This document shows positions 10,000 to 21,579 of a DNA stretch of 64,000 nt, one piece after another (the first letter of the stretch is position 1; each line of letters begins with the position of its first letter). The DNA is taken from NCBI GenBank assembly GCA_037074705.1, contig CM073590.1, positions 136,047,600 through 136,111,599 of the forward strand, written 5' to 3'. Source of the DNA: Zhengitettix transpicula (lineage: Eukaryota > Arthropoda > Insecta > Orthoptera > Tetrigidae). The notes under the pieces are model-generated. The model was not told the origin of the DNA, searched no databases, and worked only from the letters and a program-made list of their open reading frames with translations. Position numbers and translations under genes: made by a program.

Positions 10000-10880
10000 A
10001 TGAAGAAATGACCTTAATTTATTTGCACGGTACCGATTTCATTCGAAAAGAATCTGATGTTATGGATTACACATTTCAACAGAAATTCCCCTTCACTCTT
10101 TCCAATTATTAAATCTATTTTAGAAAGAGATAATAGCGGTAAGCGAAAGTTTTCATCTCTTGAAACTTTTGTGTCAGAATTTGGCAATAGATTTAGCCAC
10201 TTTCCATTGATTGATCCAGTAGAGTCGATCCAGAGAGTCGATAATACATAAATTGAACAATCGAATATTCTGAATAAATACAACAAGGAATTATTTGAGT
10301 CTCGTAGAATCGAAGGGTGATTTCCAATGTTTTAGTGGTCGATATTGCTTTCCTCATCACCGTGTCCTTTTTCACAATCATGGGCCCAATTTTTTAAGCA
10401 AATATGCCCTATGACATTCTGGTGTAGTTTTTAAATAAGTAATTGTCAAGAATTACTTCGCTGCTTAAATTGCGAAGTGTTTCTCGTTTGTTTAAATAAC
10501 GTTTATTATTTAGATGTAGGCTCTCCTTCAAACAGGCGTCCATGCGGCTATGGAGCGAATTTTTGAAACAACTTATATTTGAAACACAATTACAGGTTCT
10601 TCTCTTCTTTATTTACTTGAATTTTTTATCACAATTAATGCTGCGCTTATAAGCACTTCATTTTCGGCCATTATTAATGTACTACGTGTACGTGGGAAAT
10701 GCTCGGGTTACGCTGTGGCCTAAATATTGCCGAGATATGGATGGCAACATATTACCCGGTCACACTTGCCAGCAACACATTGACGGTAATTTTCTGGAGC
10801 ATAGTTTCCTAAAATACGGCTGGAAATGTGGAATTTTTGTTGCTCGTTTACGAGCACCTTAACGGTAATACAGATTAATT
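10000..10880 (-). mobile_element. PIF/Harbinger-like element remnant, copy H1
   Basis: The minus-strand transposase fragment at 10190-10400 and its flank at 10440-10700 match the plus-strand copy at 45.37-46.28 kb. Shared words include AAACACTTC plus neighbouring AT-rich sequence, GGCCATTATTA near TGTACTACGTGTACG, and the coding block MIVKKDTVMRKAIS. The ends are not resolved. Confidence 0.5.
10193..10400 (-). pseudogene. Harbinger transposase fragment
   Basis: The translation GPMIVKKDTVMRKAISTTKT followed by EITLRF corresponds to the N-terminal part of PIF/Harbinger DDE transposases, where PxIxKxDTxxREAI is followed by [13 protein letters not shown]. About 60 codons remain, with degeneration after LRFYET. 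The sister copy at 45.6 kb adds the preceding NFEYLLQKLG. Confidence 0.6.
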
Positions 10881-11810
10881 TTTCTTAGAAAAGAGGTGAA
10901 TGTTCGAGTGAAAGGTACACAAGGTGTCGGATGAGAATAGTATATTTCCATTAGCACGGTATAGAAATACGCGGGCGATGCACGAGCGTACTGACGATCT
11001 TGTTGGATGTATCGATTTACCGACACTTAACGGGAATTGTCGAGTCAAAACCAGCCATATCAAGCACAGAACATTCCTGCGACTCAATTTTTGACAAACT
11101 TCAAAAGTCACAGGCTGCGGGAAGCCAGCGAAAAAAACAGGAATTAGCAAATGTTTTTACCGAACGAACCAAATACAAATTTAACAATTTTGTGCGGGCC
11201 TCATATAAGAAAAATAATGAAATAAGAACAGTAGTAGAAGATAGATACAAATTATTTCTGTTAAAAAAAAGGAACAAATTTAGAACAAAAATTGTCCAGC
11301 CTGAGTGATGTTTTCCATTCGAAGTGAAAAACACGAAAAGAAGCAAAGGTGCTTCAAAATTACTTCATCATTCAAAATTTAACGTTTCAATATTGTTATA
11401 GTGCAAATGTTTTATAACCTAAAGCTTCTAATGCGTGATTTTTAATTTATGAAATTTATTTTATCAGCGTAATTTTTTATGTAACTTTATACGATTTCGG
11501 AACATTAGCGGCAATTTAGGCTTATGGAGGCGCGACAAAGAAGGGAGCTAAGAACAACTGTCGCTATTGTCCGAAAATTTGGGGGGAAACCGCAAAATTT
11601 TTGGGTACATTGGAACGTGGGCTGCTGCGTCGATCATAACCCCGCTAATGGTGGATTGAGGCAACAAATCAAAAGGAAAGTAAGGAACATCGACGAGAAA
11701 GGGAATCGTCGATAAAGACGAGAGAGTAGAGAGAGTTCGGATGAATGATCCAGAGGAAGAAAAAGAAGGAAGAACCTGCGTAGCTGCACTACGCGGTCGC
11801 CATGAGCAGT
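10881..11810. other. Unassigned stretch with two open frames
   Basis: The plus-strand frames 11000-11308 (102 codons, Lys-rich C-terminus) and 11524-11715 (63 codons) have no motif that I recognise. Composition is slightly less AT-rich than average. No repeat partners are seen in the window. Confidence 0.3.
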
Positions 11811-11814
11811 CAAT

Positions 11815-11990
11815 TGACAACACTCAAAAGCTTTGGAATTGACTCGCGCAGTTGCGTCTCTCTATGATCTCGCGTTATTTTGCAACTGAAGAAAGGAACA
11901 ACGCTTACAGAAACGTTGTGTGGTATTTATATTATCACTTCTTTTGTCTGAATTTGGCTATTTTTCTTATCATTATAAAATAACTTTATT
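11815..11990 (+). repeat. PLE A terminus
   Basis: GTCAATTGACAACACTC is followed by CTGAAGAAAGGAAC (11885), CAGAAACGTTGTGTGG and TTTTGTCTG. The GATCCC arm of the stem is decayed. Confidence 0.65.
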
Positions 11991-12236
11991 TTAACTTGGC
12001 ACCTCTGCTCAAAGCACGCACTTCAGTGTTGTAAATTACATCGTCATATTCGCTTTACAAATTCTTTGAATTGGATTTAATGGTGGAGATTGTAGAAGGT
12101 TCGCAATTAATTTGCACGCCGATGTAACAATCACCACGAATGAGTCAGTCGGGCACGTGAATCGGGACTTCAAAGGTGTTGGCACTCCTTTCACGCCAGC
12201 AAGCAGAGATCACCGCCCGACAACAACAAACTGCAG
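11991..12236. other. Spacer, nothing recognised
   Basis: No gene, repeat or motif was identified; it runs into the LINE fragment at 12237. Confidence 0.35.
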
Positions 12237-12470
12237 TTGATAGAAATTTGCTTATTCAATAAGAAAATAATGGAGATAATAAGATTGAGAAGAGAGTGGC
12301 ACAATAGACGGTACCCTGAGGAAAAACGCCTATATAATGTATGTTCCAGAGAACTAAAAATACTCCTACAAGACTTCAGGAACTCCTCCTTCCAAGAGTA
12401 CCTAGAGGAATTAACCGCAACAGAACAAAGCGAATACTCATTTAACGAAAAACAACCTAGATTCGAGTCA
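12237..12470 (+). pseudogene. LINE fragment: linker between endonuclease and reverse transcriptase
   Basis: The frame encodes IIRLRREWHNRRYPEEKRLY followed by LLQDFRNSSFQEYLEEL. This is the Arg-rich, WxxxRxPxxK and FxxYLxxL pattern of the segment between the AP-endonuclease and RT domains of I/jockey-type non-LTR retrotransposons. Both flanks are lost. The 3' side joins abruptly to the tandem array at about 12472. Confidence 0.5.
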
Positions 12471-12471
12471 A

Positions 12472-15400
12472 ATAGTGGTTACGGATGTCGCTGAGACTAT
12501 TTATGACAACCTGGGCAACGCGCGGGGGTTGATCGGGGTTGGCGGGGGTGAGAGGGTCTGGGCGAGGAAAGAAATTTTCAAACATGCTAACCAGCCGACT
12601 TTTGCGTCGAATAAATATAATTCGGGATCAATGGAGTTCATCAAATTTCACTACATGATCTCTGTGTATAATTTCAACCACTTTCAGGCATGGGAATGAT
12701 GCACCCTTAAGTGTTGGGAGTGGAATGACATTACATAAAAATAAGGCAAACACGTTCGAGTTTGTAGTCAAATCCGGGGTTATGTTTGTCACTGTGTTTA
12801 ATTATGACATTATACTTACAGTTTAACTCCCTCAAATGGGGGTGGACCGGGATTGTAATTTTCAAACATGTTAAACAGCTGATATTTGCGTCGTATAAAT
12901 ATTTTTCTATTTCACTCGGATTCTTAAAATTTATCTATATTTTCCAAATATTTAATATTAACCTCTTTCGGGATTTGGAGTGGATCACCCTTAAGGGAGG
13001 GGGTGGAGTTGTATTTATATTAACGTAACGCAAACACAATCGAGATTGGACTCGAATCCAGGGTTATGGTTGTTAGTGAGTTTAATTTCGATATTTAATT
13101 TACGTTTAAGTCTCCCAAACGAGTCAAACCAAAAGTTATGGATAACGCTGAGGTAAATTATGACTTCAACTAGCAATTAATTTCCCAGGGACGGGGGTGG
13201 TCGAGGTTGGAAATTGTTAAACATGTTAATCTACCGAATTTTGCGACGACTAAATATTTTTCTGAATCAATGAGATTTTTAAAATTTCTCTACGTATTCT
13301 CTGAGTATAATTTCAATACCCTTTCGGGCTTAGCTGTAGATCACCCTTAAGGGCGGGGGTATAAAAAGCTACGATAAAATAACGCGAATACAACCGAGAT
13401 TGTAGTCAAATCCAAAGTTCTGGATGTCGCAGACTTTAATTATGATATTTAATTGGCAGTATAGCCCCAGAGGGACCGGGAATGGAAATTTCCAAACATG
13501 TTATACTGTTCATATTTGCGTGGAATGAATATTTTCCAGGGATAATTAGATTTTTAGTATTTCTACCCATTTTATGTTTGTAAAATTTCAACCTCTACCG
13601 ACATGAGTGGGAGTAGGCATGGGGTGTCTGTAGAGGCGAGTTATTGGAAAATAACGCTAAAAAACCGAGATTCGATTCAAATCAAATGAAATGGATGTCC
13701 CTGAGTTTATTTATGACAATCCTAGGAACCCGCGGGTGTGGGAGAAGTTAGGCGGAGGTGGGGTGGGGTAAATATTTTGAAATAAGTAAAGCTCCAAATA
13801 AATATATTTCTGGAACAATGAGATTAATAAAATTTCACGATACGTTCTCCGTGTTCAATTTGAACGCCTTTCAAAATTGGGAGGGAGCTCACTGCAGGGG
13901 TTGGGGGTGGACGGTTGTTACAAATAAATAACGCGAATAAACCCGAGATTAAGTCAAATACAAGGTTATGAATGTCGCTGAGTTTAATTATCACATTTAA
14001 TTGCACATATAACTCCGAGGGATGAAGGTGGACGGCGGTGGAATTATTGAAACAAGAAATCACGACTCATATTAGAGTTGAATTAATATTTTTCAGGGTT
14101 AATTAGATTTTCAGTATTTAAACCCATGTTATGTATGCAAAGTTTAAACCCCTCTTGCGGCACGAGGGGTGAGCATGGTTGGGGATGGATGTGGAGGGAA
14201 CTTACAAGAAAATAACCTGAAAACAACCGAGATTCGTGTCAAATCGAAGGTAATGGATGTCGCTGAGTGTATTTATGACAATCTACTCAATTTCGCGAGG
14301 GGTGGGAGGAGTTGAGCGGTGGTGGGCGAGGGTTAGAAATCTAAAAACATGTTGACCGGCAGTTTTTTGCGTCGCATAAATATATTTCGGAATCAATTAA
14401 ATTAATAAAATTTCTCTATATGTTCTCCGTGCTTAATTTCAACCCCTTTTGGGATTGGGAGGGGAACTCCCCTTAGGGGTTGGAGTGGAGTTGCATTACA
14501 TAAAAATAACGCAACAGCAATCGAGATTAGAATCGAATGTAGGGTTATAGATGTCACTGACTTTGATTATGACATTTAATTGTCCGTTTAATCCGCAGGG
14601 CAGGGGATGGACTAAGTGGAATTTTTCAAACATGTTAATTCGTTGATATTATCGAGGAATAAATAAATGACAGGGCCATTGACGTTGATAGTATTTCTAC
14701 CGATGTTGTTTGTACAATTTCAACCCCTTTCAGTGTGAGAGGGGTGCACGATAAGGGGTGGAAGTTGAAATATTCTAACATTTTAAGACAACTGATATTT
14801 GAGTCAAATAAATATTTTTAGTGGTCAAAGATATTAATAGTGTTTCTACCGATGCTATCAGAGTATAATTTCAACCCCATACAGCATGGGAAAGGAGCAT
14901 CTTTAGGGTGGGGTGGATGGGCATTACAAAAAAATAACGCGAATGCAACCGAACTTAGAGTCAAATCCAGAGTTAAGGATGTCGCTGAGTCTAATAATGA
15001 CATTCTATAGGCTATTAAAACCCAAACGTCGACGGGGTTGAAGTTTTTCAAACATGTTAAACGGTCGATATTTGCATGGAATAAATATTTTTCAGAGTTA
15101 ATTAGGTTTATAGTATTTCTACCGATGTTGTGTGTGTAAAATTTTAACCCCTTGCGTTATGAGGGGAAAGCATGCTTATGGTTGGGGTGGTGAGCGTTAC
15201 AAGAAAATAACACGTAAACAACCGGGATTCGAGTCAAATAAAAGGTAATGGCTGTCGCTGGCTGAGTTCATTTATGACAATCTGGGTAACGTGTGGGGGT
15301 GGGCTGGGGTGGGAGGGTTTGGATAGAAGTGGTCGGAGGGTAGAAGTTTTAAAATAAGTTAAATGGCTGAATTTTGCGTCGAATAAATATATTATGAATA

Positions 15401-16451
15401 AATACACTATGAGATTCATAATATTTCTCTACGTGTTATTCGCGTGTTATTTCAACTTCTTACAGCATTGGGAGGGGAGGTCCCCTTAGGGGTAGGGGTT
15501 GTGGAAGAAAATAAAAATTACCCAAAAGTAATCGAGATTGGAGTCGTAACCAGAGTTATGGTTGTCAATTAATTAAATTATGACATTAGACTTACCGTTT
15601 AACTTCCCCAACGAGAGGTTGGCGGGGGTGTAAATTTTCAAACATGTTGATGTTTGTGTGGAATAAATATTTGTCATAGGTCAATGAAATTGACAGTATT
15701 TCTACCGATGATGTTTGTGTATAATTTCAACACCTTTCGGCATGAGAAGGCAGGACGCTTAGTCCTGGGGATGGAGCGGTGTTTCCAGAAAATAACGCAA
15801 AAATAACCGAGATTCAAAGCAAATCGAATTTATTGGATGTCGCTCAGTTTATTTTTACAAACTAGGCACCGCGAAAGGTTTGGTTGGAGTTGGGTGGGAT
15901 AGAAAAATTCAAAAATACTAACCAGTCGTTATTTCCGTTGAATAAATATTTTGCGGGGTCAATGACCCTCATAATACTTTTTAATATATTCTGTGTACAA
16001 GTATAACCCCTATTGGCATGAGAGGTGAGAAAGCTTAGGGGTGGAATTTAGTTGAGCGTTACATGAAAATGACGGGAATAGACCGATATTCGAGTCAGTA
16101 CTGGGGTTATGGATGTCGCTGCGAAACACATGGCGGTGGGAGTGGACCTGGACGGGGGTAGAAATTTTAAACAATGTAACCAGCCGATTTTAGAGCGCAA
16201 TAAATAGTTTTTGTTTAACTCTCGATAGCGGGGGGTGGAAACTTTCAAACATGTTCAAACGGCGATATATTGGTCGAATGAAACTATTTCATGGTAAATG
16301 AGTTTAATCCCCTTCGGAATAGGAGGAGATCAAATTTTCGGATAGGGGTCGAGTTGCCGTACATAAAAATAACGCCAGTGCTACCTAGATTCGAGTCAAG
16401 TCGGGGGTTATGGATAACTGACATCTCGGGCAACGCCGGGCACCCAGCTAG
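12472..16451 (+). repeat. Helitron-derived tandem array, about 14 diverged units of about 285 bp
   Basis: Each unit runs in the order GGTTATGGATGTCGCTGAG, TTATGACA, a G-rich block with GGGTGG, TTTCAAACATGTTAA, GCGTCGAATAAATAT, AATTTCAACCCCTTT, GGGAGGGG, then GTTACATAAAAATAACGC and CAACCGAGATT. The AACATGTTAA-type anchors fall at about 12574, 12862, 13220, 13496, 14344, 14629, 15047, 15639 and 16246, plus degraded ones between. Most spacings are 260-300 bp. The last unit is followed by GGGCAACGCCGGGCACCCAG and CTAG at 16448-16451. The mini-Helitron at 31.3-31.5 kb has the same 3' end and the same GTTACATAAAAATAGCGC subterminal block, which ties the array to that Helitron family. No Rep/helicase coding was seen. 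Confidence 0.8.
16418..16451 (+). mobile_element. Helitron 3' terminus
   Basis: CGGGCAACGCCGGGCACCCA followed by GCTAG, with T at 16452. The imperfect CGG...CCG hairpin a few bases before CTAG and the following T match Helitron 3' ends. The same end occurs at 31485. Confidence 0.75.
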
Positions 16452-16452
16452 T

Positions 16453-17320
16453 TAATAAAATAAAAAAATAAAAATTATACCCTCCAATGCGATTTTAGTA
16501 CGGTTGCTCGCGTTCTTTCGTCGCACAATTATCCATAGGTTCTATGTAGTGAAGCGTCATATCTCTCTGGTTCGACGTTTGTTGACAACGGTGTCAAATA
16601 TTTAGTGAGTAGATAAATCATGAGAGGGTGGAAGAATCCTACTTTCAGATCAGTATAACCTCTATACGTCTTCTGGACAAGGGTTTAGAATCAGAGGTGA
16701 GAGCAAGAGCCTTTATCGAAATAAACTAAGCTTATCCAAGAGAGTCCGCATCTGATTTACTGCCAAATTTATTGGGTCCGGGGTGAAAGCTTTGTTTATT
16801 CAGTTGCTCGGGCGTTTTACATTTTGTCGGACTAATCAGGGGTTTCCTAATTTCCGGGACCTTGCTGGACGCTATGTGGATGGCTCATATAATTTCCTTT
16901 TAAATGAACGTGCTTGGAAATGAACTTTTCCGGATTTATGAAAACTGATTAAACCCGCATGCATGTTCGGCTAATTTTCATTTTGATGTTTCTCCGAGTT
17001 GCATACAGTTTTTGTGCTCGAATGTCCACATTTATTTTAGTTTCGCCAATATAGTCTTTACCTCATTGCCAAGGAATTGCATATTTAACATAAGTTATTT
17101 TCAAACAAATTTAGCAATAAATCCCAAACTTGTCTTGTTATCGATATGGTTATTTTGTTTTAAACTTTAAAGTATGGATATTACGATATTATAAGGATTT
17201 ATTGTCGATTAATTTTTTTAAAAAAACTGGAAGCTTTCACCCAAGGCCAGATTCTTCTGTAATCATGGAAAGGAAATCAATTAAATAAGGATATTACATA
17301 TTACTACCACTACTAGTCAT
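16453..17320. other. Spacer, no gene
   Basis: No recognised gene. Positions 16665-16710 (GAATCAGAGGTGAGAGCAAG) resemble the reverse complement of 19474-19500, which suggests a shared old repeat. Confidence 0.35.
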
Positions 17321-17449
17321 AATACAGACCTGTCAATTTGTCCAAGCAAGTTATATATAATACACATTCATAAACCTTCATTAAAAATCCACTTACTTTC
17401 TCACCACATTAGTATTGACTTTGCTTGGGCAAATTAACACGTCTGTATT
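17321..17449. mobile_element. MITE-like inverted repeat element
   Basis: The left end is AATACAGACCTGTCAATTTG then TCCAAGCAAG. The right end reads, inverted, AATACAGACGTGTTAATTTG then CCCAAGCAAAG. Arms of about 30 bp enclose roughly 70 bp of AT-rich DNA with no coding. TA dinucleotides at the ends would suit a Tc1/mariner-type MITE, but the autonomous partner is not in the window. Confidence 0.7.
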
Positions 17450-17750
17450 GTTAGTTATGTGGTAGCTTACTGTTAATGTAATTTCCTAACTTTGATTTGT
17501 ATTCCGTCTTTTATCTGAATTGGATAAAATTATCTGCGGATAATGTTTGATGAATTTCTTTGCGAAAACAAGATTATTGTACGCCTGTTTGATATCACCT
17601 TTATTTATTACTTGTACCATTTCCATTCATAATTTGTGATGTTGGAAATATTTTTTTAAAAAGTTTATAAATACATTTATATTGGAATTTGTAGTAGGCG
17701 AACATAATTTATTTCCTAAGAAACCGTATTTGCAGCTGCTGCTATTTTGA
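17450..17750. other. Spacer upstream of Harbinger remnant
   Basis: AT-rich, with no recognised feature; the left end of the Harbinger element should lie here but I could not define it. Confidence 0.35.
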
Positions 17751-17769
17751 CATATTGCTATTATAATTA

Positions 17770-18417
17770 TGCTGATATTTTTTTGAAGAAGAAAATTAAA
17801 AACCGTGGAAAAAGCGATGGTGGATGCTGTCCATACATAGGAATAGAACAAGGTGGGTATGGTTCATTTTTGTATACGACTCATAAAAAGTAATAAAAAT
17901 CAGTACCAATATTTTCTATTTTTTAGGGACTGGATGGACAGACAACGTGTTGAACTGGTTAAAGAACCTTCAACGGGTGAATTTGAAAATTTTCATAGAA
18001 TGTCCCCTGTCCCCTGAAGATTTTGAATATCTTCTGCTCCAAATTGCTCCTTTAATTACTAAGCAAGACACGCAATTAAGAGAAGCAATACCAGCTTAAG
18101 TATGTCTAGCTATAACTTTGAGATTTTTAGCTACCGGTGATTCATATAAAAGCCTTCACTTTCTATTTAAAGTATCTAGCCAATCTATTTCCAAAATTGT
18201 ACCAGAAGTCTGTTCAGCTACACAATTCACCTCCTGGTGCGATAGATATGTATGATGATAATGGTGTACTGGTCCAAAGTGGCTCATGGAGACTAGCGCT
18301 AGGTGAAAACTGTGCTATAAGGAGTTTCCCAACACTAGGACGACGAACAAGTACATCATGTGTGAAAATAAGGGACTCTTTTCGTGATTACTTTTATTCT
18401 GAGTATAATGTCTAGCT
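17770..18417 (+). pseudogene. PIF/Harbinger transposase remnant with intron and large internal deletion, copy H2
   Basis: Exon 1 ends with KKRWWMLSIHRNRTR, and an intron with GT (17853) and AG (17926), 74 bp, can be removed to continue DWMDRQRVELVKEPSTGEFE. Then comes MSPEDFEYLL after discounting a 7-bp tandem duplication (TCCCCTG twice, 18002-18015) that shifts the frame. DTQLREAIPA is followed by a TAA stop, then [13 protein letters not shown] and [15 protein letters not shown]. The sequence jumps at about 18215 to the C-terminus, [15 protein letters not shown] and FPTLGRRTSTS. The middle of the DDE domain is therefore deleted. The gene is convergent with the MADF remnant just downstream, the usual pairing in such elements. 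Confidence 0.8.
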
Positions 18418-18439
18418 TATCTTTGATAAAGTGCATGTA

Positions 18440-18837
18440 ATTTTATTGTTTTATTAATAAAATATTTTAAAAAAATATTTTGATATTTTATACTTACTTC
18501 CTGTGTATTAATTGTACCTCCACAGCTGTAAACAGAACCCAAAAACTGATCCATTAATTCAAACGCAAACCATACTGGTTTATAAACATCATCAGACAAC
18601 GCTCCAGAGTTAATTGAAGCCGATATTTTTCTGCAATACCCGCGATATGTAGCCATTAAAGTCTTTTTGGCTTTTCAGTTCCTTGGTGGGTTTGCCAATT
18701 TCATTTTCAATTTTACCCCAGGCGTCGTTAATTTTTTTCTTATCTTTGTGGATAGCATGTTTGGGATCCCAAATCACTGGTTCCCCTTGAAAAGCCTCAA
18801 GGAATTTTAGCTGAAGTTCTTGGGACCAATCACTCAT
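18440..18837 (-). pseudogene. MADF-domain partner protein of Harbinger H2
   Basis: It starts MSDWSQELQLKFLEAFQGEP, then VIWDPKHAIHKDKKKINDAW and KIENEIGKP. This is the MADF (Myb/SANT-like) fold with its spaced W residues. A frameshift near 18665 moves reading to MATYRGYCRKISASINSGAL followed by PVWFAFELMDQFL. In PIF/Harbinger systems such proteins bind the element ends or guide the transposase. The start codon at 18837 is the natural MADF start. The copy is convergent with the transposase remnant at 17.8-18.4 kb. Confidence 0.8.
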
Positions 18838-18939
18838 TATAAATTATTAATGTATATTAATAATAAATATTTATTTACAATAATAAATTATTAAAACAAC
18901 TAAGTTTGCTATTAACTAGTTTAACTACACAAATAAACA

Positions 18940-19140
18940 CACTGAACGGCAAGCGAGGAAGCAGAGAGTGTGGAGGTCCACCGCCCTTCAATCATACTCG
19001 TGTACCAAAGACTGCCTCCGATGCGAAGTTAGCAGAGGCGAGTAGAGGAAGCACGAGGCAGGTCGAGCAACGCCTCCACACTCTCGTGCCTCGGACAACC
19101 TCGTGCTACTTCGCGAGAGTCTGGAAGAGCCTTTAGATAT
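18940..19140. repeat. GC-rich subterminal region of Harbinger H2
   Basis: This stretch contrasts with AT-rich DNA on both sides. It contains paired words (GAGTGTGGAGG and CCTCCACACTC) and repeated CGAGG/CTCG elements. Read from the right it starts GGCTCTTCCAGACTCTCGCG, which resembles the GGTTCATCCACACT end at 53.49 kb. It lies upstream of the MADF start, so it probably contains the element's end and the MADF promoter. Confidence 0.45.
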
Positions 19141-19800
19141 TACTCTCACAGATATTACACTTGCCGATATTACTGTACACTACAGAATTTTTAAGAATAT
19201 TATTCTTAATTAAATTTTTGAAACAGTTAATTTCAATAAAATTGTTATTTTCCAATGAAAATAAGAAAACTTTTTGTCAAACAACAAATATTTTTTTAAA
19301 AAATAAGTTCTTTCTCATTTTACAGTGAAGCATGTTTAATTTAATATATATTTTTTAATTATATGTACTGTAGTTAATTTAATAATTTGCTTCTCAACAT
19401 TGAGAATATTTATTAAAAACTTAATATATACACGTATATATTATACTGTGTTTTCGTCGTTATGGAGAGTGCGGATTCTTGCCCTCAGCTCTGATTCTTA
19501 ATCCTTTTACCTGAAGGCGAACAGTTTATACAGTTCGAAACGTAGGACTATTTTTTTTTCTTCTTCAACCCTAACATAATTTTTCTTATATAGACAATGT
19601 CTTATTTCTTCACTAAATATTTTTTCGCTTGTTTCTCTGACGTTGAAATACATTTCAAGGTAGTATCATGCGGAAGGTTATAATTTTACTGGATATTTTT
19701 CCTTTCTACTTACTTTTAATTTGGTTTACTGTGCATGATATTTCATGTTTTGTCTTTAATTTGTTAAAAAAAGATGAAACAAAGTGAAGTTCTTAGAAAT
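19141..19800. other. AT-rich spacer with a stem-loop motif
   Basis: No gene. At 19511-19545, CTGAAGGCGAAC, a loop, then GTTCGAAACGTAGG forms a stem of CGAAC/GTTCG. It resembles the CTGANGA...GAAACG motif of PLE ends. Confidence 0.4.
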
Positions 19801-19839
19801 TTATGAAATATTTGCTACTCTTGGATTGTACATTGAAAA

Positions 19840-20350
19840 GTTATATTTTTTTTTGGGTGTAGACAGGCTATGTATAGGGTAATCCACATAGTGGCAACTC
19901 CCCTCTTATAGCATAGGAAAGGGATTTGAAAGGGGGGATGCGGAAGGGTGGAGGAAGGTAGCCAAGGGTTAACTAGGTCCCCCGGGCTATAGTTTAAGGA
20001 TCCTACCCGGCATTCGCTTAAAAGTAATGCAGGACAAACCCTATAGAAACCTGCATCAGGTAGGTCGGGCATTTGGTACTTGTCCCACGCCCTTCTGATG
20101 GCGGGAGAGGGATTTGCTGTGGGGTCGCAGCTTACCTCTCGCCATGCCTTGGCCAGTTTAGGAGGCAGCTGGCCGACTATTCCAATAGGAATAACGGACA
20201 ACTCTTACCATATGCCCTAGGTCTGCGACCCCGGAACATACACCTCTCAAAACAGACCGAGGTGCCTCGGAATGTGGGAACCTTAGTTCAAAAAAAACCC
20301 AGAGAGTTGTGAAGGTAGCCCCCGCCAGAGCTCTCTGACTATTACATAGC
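19840..20350 (-). repeat. Unclassified repeat family R, longest copy
   Basis: Contains GGCAGCTGGCCGACTATTCC, CACCTCTCAAAACAGACCGA, GGTGCCTCGG, GGAACCTTAGTTCAAAAA and, on the minus strand, a long open frame (20201-19815) starting MSVIPIGIVGQLPPKLAKAW. Shorter copies are at 20570-20690 and 22600-22810. The family is clearly GC-richer than its surroundings. It may be a SINE or a retrotransposon leader; the open frame could be fortuitous. Confidence 0.6.
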
Positions 20351-20569
20351 ATAAAATGGTATCACAAATATTATTGCAATATTGTTTTCCTTTGTATTGG
20401 AGAAAAGATAAGTAAAGTCAATAATGTCATTTAATACCAATGTTAGAAAAGAAAAGCAACGATAGATAACAATGGAAAAATTGCAAAAAAGTTCGTAGGA
20501 TGATTTCTTACATTGTCTTTGTCTTTAATTAAATTTCTTAGTATGCCTTTGGTCGATATTGGAATTAGA

Positions 20570-20690
20570 TTACACCTCTCAAAACAGACCGAGGTGCCTC
20601 GACTTGTTGGAACCTTAGTTCAAAAACGGAGAGGAAAAGGCATCCCCAAAGGTTGCCCCTTCGTGTCTCTCCTACAAGGGTCTACCAAAT
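20570..20690 (-). repeat. Repeat family R, short copy
   Basis: CACCTCTCAAAACAGACCGA, GGTGCCTCG and GGAACCTTAGTTCAAAAA repeat the block at 20240-20290 in the same orientation, 330 bp away. Confidence 0.75.
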
Positions 20691-20699
20691 ATGAAACGT

Positions 20700-21570
20700 T
20701 ATCGAGAGATACAGATGTAAATATTTGGATGTTGCATGAAATGAGTAAGAGAAGATTCAAATGTGGTGTTGAAGTTACCAAGAAAATGAGAATAGTAAAA
20801 GGAGTGGAGCTGGTGCCGAAGATGTTTACCTAACGAATTCTCATTTTATTTTCAGCTTTAACCTTACAGTTGTAGGTTATCTTAGAAATGTTGATTGTCT
20901 TTGGATTTTATTTTGAACGGACAGCAGAGCAAATATTCCAAATTACCGGTCGAAATTCGTAAAAGATTTTTACGCTTCACCATCTTCTGAAGAAAATTCT
21001 TTTTAATAGGGTAGCGGAATATTTCTTATTGTAATTCACTTTCTGACCCCTCTCTAACGCTTACGTCTTTTGTTAATTTTTTCTGAGATTCCTAATTAAA
21101 TTAATTAAATAATTACATTAGTAACAAGTAATCATCAGTCTGATGCTATTCATTTCTCCAAACCAAAACTCTTTTAAGTCCAATTATGAACTTGAATCAA
21201 ATATTGAAAATGTATGAAAGTTCACTTGAATGAACCCTGTTTAACGGTATGTCATGTGCGTTCGTCCTTCTGTAAGTTACAAACGGACCCTTTTATTGTG
21301 TTGTTTGCTGTGGGTTGACCTTGAGCGAAACCCTCCGCAAGTTCTACCAACGTGGGCTCAGCACATGCTTCCTGCGGCACTTCACTATCTCAGCAGACAC
21401 TCAAGTGATCCTGCGCAACTAATTGCTTGAGAGCGAAAAGAAATTATATCAGAGAACGTTATAGAACAACATTATTTATTATATGAAATAACTTTAGAAT
21501 TTAGGAGTGCGAAGACCAAATTGAAGTTGAACATTTCTTCAAGTTCAATTTCACATCTAATGGAAACTAT
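20700..21570. other. Spacer, nothing recognised
   Basis: No gene. 20930-21000 contains GGTCGAAATTCG and a CATCTTCTGAAG block but no full repeat partner in the window. Confidence 0.35.
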
Positions 21571-21579
21571 TCTTAGTAA

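Noticed and set aside
12472..16451. CRISPR-like or gene-family array
   Set aside because: Units are long, diverged and continuous, without spacers or open frames.
19815..20201. Minus-strand frame MSVIPIGIVGQLPP... as a host gene
   Set aside because: It lies in repeat family R, which recurs twice nearby without keeping the frame; retained only as part of the repeat.
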